A stretch of DNA of 64,000 bases, taken from contig CACZNH010000016.1 in NCBI GenBank assembly GCA_902782465.1, forward strand, positions 1 through 64,000, read 5' to 3'. The notes under the pieces were generated by a model. It worked only from the letters and a program-made list of their open reading frames with translations, ran no database searches and was not told where the DNA came from. Below, one piece after another: positions 58,703-64,000 of this stretch. The DNA comes from an uncultured Bacteroidales bacterium. Its GTDB lineage: Bacteria; Bacteroidota; Bacteroidia; Bacteroidales; Muribaculaceae. The number at the start of each line of letters is the position of its first letter. Position 1 is the stretch's first letter. The translations under genes and the position numbers were made by a program.

Positions 58703-60610
58703 TTAATCACTTGTGATAATCTTGTAGAACTGGCCTTTTAGGAGTTGGGACATGCCATCTTCGGTGAAGGTGGCGGTCAGTTTCTCGCAGAGGTACCGTT
58801 TGCCGTCGATGTGGAAGACGGAGCGGACGTTGGGAATCTTGTCGGCAAGGAAGGAGAAGGTGTATTTCTTCTTTTGGTCGACGGGATAGAAGGTGTCACG
58901 CTCAATGCCCTGGCCGTAGGCGGCGTTGTTGATGCGCAGGGAACAGGTCTTGCCGCTATTGATGCGATTCCAGGTGACCGAAAGCACGCCCGAGTTGCTG
59001 TTGGGAGTCGGGACGTAATAGGAGTAATCGAGGTCGAATGTGTCTGTCCAGGGATGCGGGTGTCGGGGCGAGAACATCATGTAACTGCCCCACCAGAAGG
59101 CGACAAAGAGTTTGTCGAAGACGGCTCCGCTCTTCTCCCGCTTCCCTGCGCTGACCGTGGGCAGTGCGCCCCACTGGATGGGCACGTCCTGGTCCACCTT
59201 CTCTGACGAATGAGGGCGGCCTGTATGCGACTGGTTGGAGTAGGCGTTGTCGCCCTCTCCCGTTTCGCCGCACTCGAGGAACGGAACGAGACCGATGACA
59301 TCGTCCGTTTCGTCGAGCCAGGCGGGAACGATCTTCATCTCATCCACATCGTCAGGGTTGTCCCTGTCGATGATCAGCGGACCGAAGCGGTTGATGGGAA
59401 CAAGCCGGGTGACGTTGCCCCAATTGTCCCACTCCTCGCGGCCTCCGCTGCGGTACTTCACCCGCTTCATCACCTCCAACACGAAGTAGGTGTCCACGTC
59501 CTGCGCGTAGTGCAGGCCCCACACTCCGCCGCTGTCGGGAACAGCCTCCTGTCGGACATTGCTCGAGATCAGGGCGTTGAGCGTGGCGTGGGTGGTACAC
59601 CTTACCGTGCCGTCTGCCTTGGTCATCTGGTCAATGTACCACTGGCAGTTGTAGATGTTGTCAAGGCGGTGGCCACCTGCAGCGTAGCCCTGGTTGAGCA
59701 TCGCCTTGTAGCCGCTCTTCTCCTCGTCGGTGGTCACCTCCACAGTGAAAGCGTCAACGACCTTTGAGATGTGGATGGTGCCGGCCGCCTCGATGTTGTC
59801 CGCGGTCGCAGTGCAGGCAATCGTGCTGCGTGCGTGGTCAATGTCGAACTCACACAGCAGGAGTTTCTCCAGTTCCTGGAAGAACTCGTTCACCGTCCAA
59901 TGCGGCAAGGCACTCGCCCAGGTGCGGTTGCTGTTGGCGTATGGCGTGGTGTTCATCAGCAGCAGGTGGCGGTAGTCGCTCTGTTCCCACAGCGAGAAGT
60001 CATAGGCATAGCCCAGGGCTGCGCAGATCTTCTTGGTCAGCCACAGCAGGTACGGCTGGAACGAGAGGCCACGGGAGAAGTCCGTGTCGTCCTCGTCGTC
60101 GGGGTTGACCTTCCACTCGTACTTGCTGGCTGATGCGTTCCACTTGGCGCAGTTCTGCAGGTTGCCGCTGGAGTTGTTGACCCACGGCAAGGCGGTGTAG
60201 TCCTCCGTCCTGCCCCAGAGCTGCGCCGGAGAGGCGTAAGTCACTTCTTCCCCGGGTCGTGGCTGGGCCCCGCCGCCGGTAGGCGAATTGTCGGGGTAGA
60301 TGCTGGGCCACTTGCCCAGGTCAAGCTCGTCGATATAGGTCTCATCGAAGCGGGGGAAGAAGTTCTGGTAGCTGCGCTTCTCCAGGAACTGCACCTTGAC
60401 TGATTCCTGCGTGATGCCGGTGATCACGACGGCACCTCGCTTGAATAAGTTGGTGTCCTGCAGCACCGCATCGAAGAAGATGTCGCCTGCATCGACGTCT
60501 TTGCGGGTGATCATCCCGAAGATGTCAAGGTTCTGCGGACAGTCTGCCAGGGGCAGTTCAATCTCCATGCTGTAGTCATCGGCATCGGTGAAGATGCGGC
60601 TGCTTTCCAT
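58703..60610 (-). CDS. Putative phage tail hub/baseplate protein
   Basis: 635 residues. No family recognised with certainty. The protein lacks a signal peptide and membrane segments and is rich in Trp/Tyr and Asp. It contains many beta-strand-like stretches and a segment FQPYLLWLTKKICAALGYAYDFSLWEQSDYR that resembles the central part of large tail/baseplate proteins in Bacteroidales prophages. Its position downstream of the tape measure gene on the same strand supports a distal-tail, hub or receptor-binding role. It has its own promoter inside a palindrome. It is GC-rich like the tape measure, unlike the two genes between them. Confidence 0.55.
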   Translation of the reverse strand: MESSRIFTDADDYSMEIELPLADCPQNLDIFGMITRKDVDAGDIFFDAVLQDTNLFKRGAVVITGITQESVKVQFLEKRSYQNFFPRFDETYIDELDLGKWPSIYPDNSPTGGGAQPRPGEEVTYASPAQLWGRTEDYTALPWVNNSSGNLQNCAKWNASASKYEWKVNPDDEDDTDFSRGLSFQPYLLWLTKKICAALGYAYDFSLWEQSDYRHLLLMNTTPYANSNRTWASALPHWTVNEFFQELEKLLLCEFDIDHARSTIACTATADNIEAAGTIHISKVVDAFTVEVTTDEEKSGYKAMLNQGYAAGGHRLDNIYNCQWYIDQMTKADGTVRCTTHATLNALISSNVRQEAVPDSGGVWGLHYAQDVDTYFVLEVMKRVKYRSGGREEWDNWGNVTRLVPINRFGPLIIDRDNPDDVDEMKIVPAWLDETDDVIGLVPFLECGETGEGDNAYSNQSHTGRPHSSEKVDQDVPIQWGALPTVSAGKREKSGAVFDKLFVAFWWGSYMMFSPRHPHPWTDTFDLDYSYYVPTPNSNSGVLSVTWNRINSGKTCSLRINNAAYGQGIERDTFYPVDQKKKYTFSFLADKIPNVRSVFHIDGKRYLCEKLTATFTEDGMSQLLKGQFYKIITSD

Positions 60611-60635
60611 TTATCGTGAGTATCATAAAGAATAG

Positions 60636-60666
60636 CGGTTGATTTGCCGCAAAGGTAAATCAACCG
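60636..60666 (-). promoter_or_regulatory. Tail-gene promoter enclosed by a 10 bp palindrome
   Basis: Arms CGGTTGATTT (60636-60645) and AAATCAACCG (60657-60666) are perfect. The 11 bp centre contains the minus-strand -7 element TACCTTTG (60650-60657). A bound regulator would cover the promoter, a classic repressor layout. ATG 60610 follows 39 nt after the -7. Confidence 0.6.
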
Positions 60667-60733
60667 ATAAGAACTATAAAAGACGAAGGAAACCGATTAA
60701 ATCAATGATTTTAAAGTAAAATCGAGATACGTA

Positions 60734-61465
60734 TTATGACTCTGTTTTATTCAAACGCACTAAAATCTTCATAGTAGACATGCTAATATCGTAAAGGAAA
60801 ATTAATTGAGCTGCTAATGTAAGAAGATTTATAAAGTTAGATATACCGATTTTCCATTCAGACATATTTGATATAGAGGGAAAAGTCTTGTGAATGAAGC
60901 TTGAAAATACAGGCGAAGTGAACAATATATGATTTACAACTATCAGAAGAACAATCAATATCAAGCAAATTTTAATCCTTTTTTTATATGCTCTGAATAG
61001 ATTCATAATAATACTACTTAAGTAAGAAGTTGAACACTCTTCTATATTTAATTTGAATTTCTCAAAGTTTGATTTTCTTCGAAGTATATCATTCTTCTCA
61101 TCCTTAAGATCTTTTTTACGTCTTTTTGATAATTTTTTATCCTGTAGTTTCAAATCAATATCTTCTATTTGCTTATCCATCTCTGATATAGAATCTGATA
61201 TTTTCTTAATACTTTCCCTATTATTAACGATTATATTAGATTCAGATAGTATTAGGTTGTTTCTAGATCTTTGTAAGATAGGCGAAACAAACGCAATCAT
61301 GGCTAGAGATATAGAGAAGATAGTCAAACTATGAGCCAAGAAATTGATTTCACTCATATTAGGATTCAAAAAGAAACTAATAAAGCCTATTGCAACTATG
61401 ATTAATGCCAGGATATCGTTACCTGACATAAATTTCTTTCTTTTCTTTCTTTTCTTTGTTTTCAT
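60734..61465 (-). CDS. AT-rich four-helix membrane protein with coiled coil (phage moron candidate)
   Basis: 243 residues, not recognised. Extremely basic N-terminus (MKTKKRKKRKKF). Helices at about 17-34 (ILALIIVAIGFISFFL) and 43-64, then a long soluble coiled coil (about 70-135, ESIKKISDSISEMDKQIEDIDLK), then helices at about 163-185 (ICLILIVLLIVVNHILF) and 212-230. The layout TM-TM-coiled coil-TM-TM suggests a membrane effector or sensor, possibly superinfection exclusion or abortive-infection type (inference only). Codon use and AT content differ sharply from flanking tail genes, indicating separate acquisition. It follows the 74-aa gene by 65 bp. Confidence 0.65.
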   Translation of the reverse strand: MKTKKRKKRKKFMSGNDILALIIVAIGFISFFLNPNMSEINFLAHSLTIFSISLAMIAFVSPILQRSRNNLILSESNIIVNNRESIKKISDSISEMDKQIEDIDLKLQDKKLSKRRKKDLKDEKNDILRRKSNFEKFKLNIEECSTSYLSSIIMNLFRAYKKRIKICLILIVLLIVVNHILFTSPVFSSFIHKTFPSISNMSEWKIGISNFINLLTLAAQLIFLYDISMSTMKILVRLNKTES

Positions 61466-61530
61466 CGTTTCTATAAATGACCTTTAATTGTACGAAAAAA
61501 CTATCTTAATCTTAACGACATTTTGAATTC

Positions 61531-61755
61531 TCATCTACGAAATGGTTTTGCCTTATTGGGTACTGTAGGATAGTGGTAAATTCCTCTCTCACTATAACTC
61601 TTGGATATTACAACATTTCTAAATACTCGATAAAAATCGGCCTTAGTCATTTGAAATGTTCCTTTAGGAGTATGCACTGCAAAAAGATCAGATTCGTTCA
61701 GGGGCTCAATAATATCAGCCTTAAAACATAATCTATAATATGAATATTCAACCAT
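61531..61755 (-). CDS. Small AT-rich protein of unknown function, first gene of the moron cassette
   Basis: 74 residues: YSYYRLCFKADIIEPLNESD, then a compact core TPKGTFQMTKADFYRVFRNVV and SYSERGIYHYPTVPNKAKPF. No signal peptide or membrane segment; basic C-terminus. The pattern of a short strand-rich domain with TKADFYRVF and GIYHYPT is reminiscent of small conserved uncharacterised proteins found near phage and defence genes, but I cannot name a family. Has a host-type promoter 28 nt upstream and is AT-rich like the membrane protein gene after it. Confidence 0.6.
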   Translation of the reverse strand: MVEYSYYRLCFKADIIEPLNESDLFAVHTPKGTFQMTKADFYRVFRNVVISKSYSERGIYHYPTVPNKAKPFRR

Positions 61756-61783
61756 AATCTACTACTTTTATGATTTTCATACG

Positions 61784-61791
61784 CAAAGGTA
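61784..61791 (-). promoter_or_regulatory. Host-type promoter of the moron cassette
   Basis: TACCTTTG on the minus strand, 28 nt before ATG 61755 and just downstream of the tape-measure gene end. A GCAAAGATTTTTGC near-palindrome lies next to it (61792-61805). Confidence 0.6.
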
Positions 61792-61812
61792 GCAAAAATC
61801 TTTGCTAAACAC

Positions 61813-61970
61813 TTATTTTCTCTTTGATTTCGGTGATTTATTATTCATGAGGCGCTGGTACTCGTCCTGCGCCTGCTTTATGCCCTTGTCGCCGGTCACG
61901 GTGTTGACGGTGACGAAGGGCTCGGTTGGCTCTGCGCCAAAGCCATCGGCGCGGTGATTGACCTCGACAC
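61813..61970 (-). other. Out-of-frame C-terminal tail of the tape measure gene
   Basis: In the -1-shifted frame the minus strand continues EVNHRADGFGAEPTEPF, VTVNTVTGDKGIKQAQDEYQ, RLMNNKSPKSKRK and stops at 61813. This reads like genuine protein, whereas the tape-measure frame at the same place ends in low-complexity APMALAQSQPSPSSPSTP at 61896. Confidence 0.55.
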
Positions 61971-64000
61971 GTCGGTGCTGCGAAGCGAGCCGATCGTGTT
62001 GGTGCGCTGCGCGTAGTCCAGAGCCTCGATCAGAGGACGGGCAACGGGTGAAGCAACAAGTCTCTGACTCGCCACCCATTCCCCGGCATGGACCACGCCA
62101 GCCACCTCGTCAGCACGGCCCTTGCGGGTGAAACCGCCCTCGCCGTAGCCTTGGGCCTGGCTTGCCTGCTGCTGCTTTTTGATGGCTGCCACCTGCATGG
62201 CCCCTGCAGCCACTGCCATTGCAGCGGCTATAGGGGCGATGATGTAGCCCACGACAGGGATGGCGGCAGCACTGGAGTAGGCGTTCAAGGCGGCGGTCGC
62301 CGTCTGGGCCACGGCCTGGATGACCTGCATGGCGAACAGCTTTCTGTTGGCCTCGTCCTTGACCTTGGCCACCTCCTTCTGCTTCTGCTGCTCAAGGCGT
62401 TTCGTCTTGAACTTGTTGCCCTCGGCCATCGAGATCTCGCGCTCGTAGCGTCTTTCTATTGCGGCTGTCTCCATCTCCATCTCGCTCTGTACGAGGCTTG
62501 AGATTTGGCTGAAGATGGAGGACATGCCCGAAGTCAGTGTCTCGACGCTCTTAGTGACGGCCTGACCGCCGTCGCCTTCGAGCCAGTCGAGCACATCCTG
62601 GTTCCACTGCTGCAGGGCGTTCTTGTCATCCTCTCCACCAAGCTGGTTGTACCGCTTCTTCAGGGCGAGTTTCGCCTTCTCATAGGCCTCATCGATTCGG
62701 AGTTTCTCCTTGGCGTTGTCGCCTGCGGCTTTGAGTTCCGCCTCATAGACAGCATCGAGGTTGACGATCGCCTCGTTGTATAGGGCGAGGTTTTCGGCCG
62801 CATTGTTGCCGAAGAACTCGTCCTTGATCTTCTGCAGTTCCTGCTGGTGCTTGCGCTGATGGTCCTCGTACTCCTTCTGGCGCTTCTGCTGGTCCTTGAC
62901 CAGGGCGGCCAGGTAGGTGTCGTGGGCCTTGATGTAGTCCTGCCAGGCCTTCTCGTCCACGTTGGGCTTGGCCACATCGAACTCCTCGCCGTTTTCTTCG
63001 GCCAGGCGTTTCGCCTCTTCCCAATCTTTAACGGGCCTGTTGGCCTGCTGCTCGTAGATCTTTTCGAGGGTGCGCAGGTGCTGCAGCTCGATGAGTTCCA
63101 TGTTGGCGTTGTACTGCTCCGTGGTTATCTTCCCGTCGATGTAGCGTTGCTGCATCAAGGCCTTGATTTCCCTGTAGGCTTCATGCTCTTCCTCGACAGT
63201 GAACTTGTTGGCCTGCTCCTGCTGCTTGCGTTGGGCCTCGTGGTACTGCGCCTCGATGGTAAGGCGCTCCGTTGCACTGAGGTCAGTATGGGCAAGCCGC
63301 TGCTTCTCGAACTCGACGGCTATCTCCAGCATCCTGTTGGTGTAGTCCTCGTAGTTCTTCTGGCCCGTGGCGTAGGCGATGCGGTTCAGGGCTTCTTCCC
63401 GCTCTCTCCACTCCTTCTCGGCCTTGAACCTGTCCTCGGCCTTGGAACTGCCCGAGCCGCTTGTGGTGGTCGTTTTATCGCCGCCACCTGGGCTGTAGCT
63501 GCCGCCCGTGGGCGTTGCATTGTTGGAGGTGCTGCCGCCGGTGCCTCGATAGTTCAACTCTGATCTATACTGGGTCAGCAGGTCTTGGGCCTGCTTGGGC
63601 GAGAGTTCCTTGTATTCTCCCTGGTTGGAGCCGTCAACGAAGACGAGGGCGCGGCCTTTAGTTTCTGACTTGACGATGGCCTCCAGCCCTTCGATGGCAC
63701 GCTTGAGCCATGTGGTATCGACCTTTCGCAAGGGGGCGTTGGCGTTCTCCATCGCCTCGATGCCCGCCATGCCCTTGCTGTACTCGCCCTGGTGGCGGTA
63801 CATGTTGTTGACGATACCTGCAGGGCCGGTGTACTGCACCTGGTCTTTGCGGCCTCCCGTCCAGCGGTCGTACCACGGCATGTTGCGGCTGGCATCCTCG
63901 ATGACCTTGAGGGCATCCTGAGGGATAGGCTTGTTGGCGATCATGGCCGTGGCCACCTGCTGCACCGTCTTGGCGGCAAGTTGCGCCGAGACGCCGTATT
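61896..64000 (-). CDS. Phage tail tape measure protein, 5' part beyond right edge
   Basis: At least 701 codons, open to the right edge (the frame continues upstream as YGVSAQLAAKT, so GTG 63965 is not the true start). Long Gln/Glu/Lys/Ala-rich helical coiled-coil region (about 170-470 of the visible part: EKEWREREEALNRIAYATGQ, QKRQKEYEDHQRKHQQELQK). Then a hydrophobic Ala-rich segment typical of tape measures (AYSSAAAIPVVGYIIAPIAAAMAVAAGAMQ) and a Gly-rich GYGEGGFTRKGRADEVAGVVHAGEWV motif seen near the ends of tail length proteins. A probable frameshift near 61958-61972 removes the natural C-terminus. Confidence 0.75.
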   Translation of the reverse strand, partial: YGVSAQLAAKTVQQVATAMIANKPIPQDALKVIEDASRNMPWYDRWTGGRKDQVQYTGPAGIVNNMYRHQGEYSKGMAGIEAMENANAPLRKVDTTWLKRAIEGLEAIVKSETKGRALVFVDGSNQGEYKELSPKQAQDLLTQYRSELNYRGTGGSTSNNATPTGGSYSPGGGDKTTTTSGSGSSKAEDRFKAEKEWREREEALNRIAYATGQKNYEDYTNRMLEIAVEFEKQRLAHTDLSATERLTIEAQYHEAQRKQQEQANKFTVEEEHEAYREIKALMQQRYIDGKITTEQYNANMELIELQHLRTLEKIYEQQANRPVKDWEEAKRLAEENGEEFDVAKPNVDEKAWQDYIKAHDTYLAALVKDQQKRQKEYEDHQRKHQQELQKIKDEFFGNNAAENLALYNEAIVNLDAVYEAELKAAGDNAKEKLRIDEAYEKAKLALKKRYNQLGGEDDKNALQQWNQDVLDWLEGDGGQAVTKSVETLTSGMSSIFSQISSLVQSEMEMETAAIERRYEREISMAEGNKFKTKRLEQQKQKEVAKVKDEANRKLFAMQVIQAVAQTATAALNAYSSAAAIPVVGYIIAPIAAAMAVAAGAMQVAAIKKQQQASQAQGYGEGGFTRKGRADEVAGVVHAGEWVASQRLVASPVARPLIEALDYAQRTNTIGSLRSTDVSRSITAPMALAQSQPSPSSPSTP

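Noticed and set aside
61896-61990. Programmed ribosomal frameshift in the tape measure gene
   Set aside because: No slippery heptamer or downstream structure was seen at the frame crossing; programmed shifts in tail genes usually involve the chaperone upstream, not the tape measure C-terminus.

Overview
The window looks like a chromosomal segment of a gut-type member of the Bacteroidales (Muribaculaceae or Prevotellaceae-like). The reasons are: promoter elements of the TAnnTTTG type upstream of most genes and almost no Shine-Dalgarno sequences; BspA-type leucine-rich surface proteins, FISUMP domains and many secreted proteins with dockerin-like calcium loops; a T9SS-like C-terminal sorting domain; and typical Bacteroidales housekeeping genes. 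The species cannot be fixed from the sequence alone. Function calls rest on motifs and family knowledge read by eye; no database search was run.

Layout. 1-1523: 5' part of a repetitive BspA/DUF285 surface protein that runs off the left edge. 1.9-7.1 kb: glyA, a flavin reductase, two tandem deoxynucleoside kinases, a small secreted protein and an M23/LysM peptidase. 7.3-11.9 kb: three tandem paralogous secreted beta-helix proteins, each with a single N-terminal dockerin-like loop. 11.9-16.6 kb: recG, ispD, lpxH and a DUF59 protein. 17.1-19.5 kb: HU, a 30-residue COX24-like protein and an RNase E/G family enzyme. 19.7-28 kb: a FISUMP/dockerin protein, rocD and pruA (ornithine to glutamate), an esterase and an LRR/dockerin protein. 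28-40 kb: valS, rpiB, two secreted endonuclease I paralogues, rlmN, a second FISUMP protein and dnaB. 40.5-43.7 kb: a large AT-rich LRR/dockerin protein whose C-terminus looks like a divergent subtilisin (S8) domain. 43.9-56.7 kb: a YitT protein, deoD, an NMO/FabK-like flavoenzyme, DUF4494, YggS, a FucP-like sugar transporter, tkt, an OmpA protein, MATE and EamA transporters and tilS. 56.8-57.0 kb: tRNA-Ser(TGA) and tRNA-Arg(TCT).

From 57 kb to the right edge lies a prophage or phage-like integrated element. A tyrosine recombinase sits directly downstream of tRNA-Arg. Leftward tail genes follow (tape measure, then a large hub/baseplate-like protein). Between those two tail genes sits an AT-rich two-gene cassette with its own host-type promoter, the hallmark of a phage moron.

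Common threads. At least nine secreted proteins share one dockerin-like Ca-loop module although no cohesin is visible here, which points to a common but unidentified anchoring or folding role. Intergenic DNA is rich in repeats: 7-9 bp quasi-tandem repeats in spacers between co-directional genes, a fold-back family carrying a GCTAAG...TAGTCG...CGAGAAA core, and a hairpin family with a GGCATCCGCA stem. Several genes have their start codon within 4-8 nt of the -7 element, suggesting leaderless or nearly leaderless translation.
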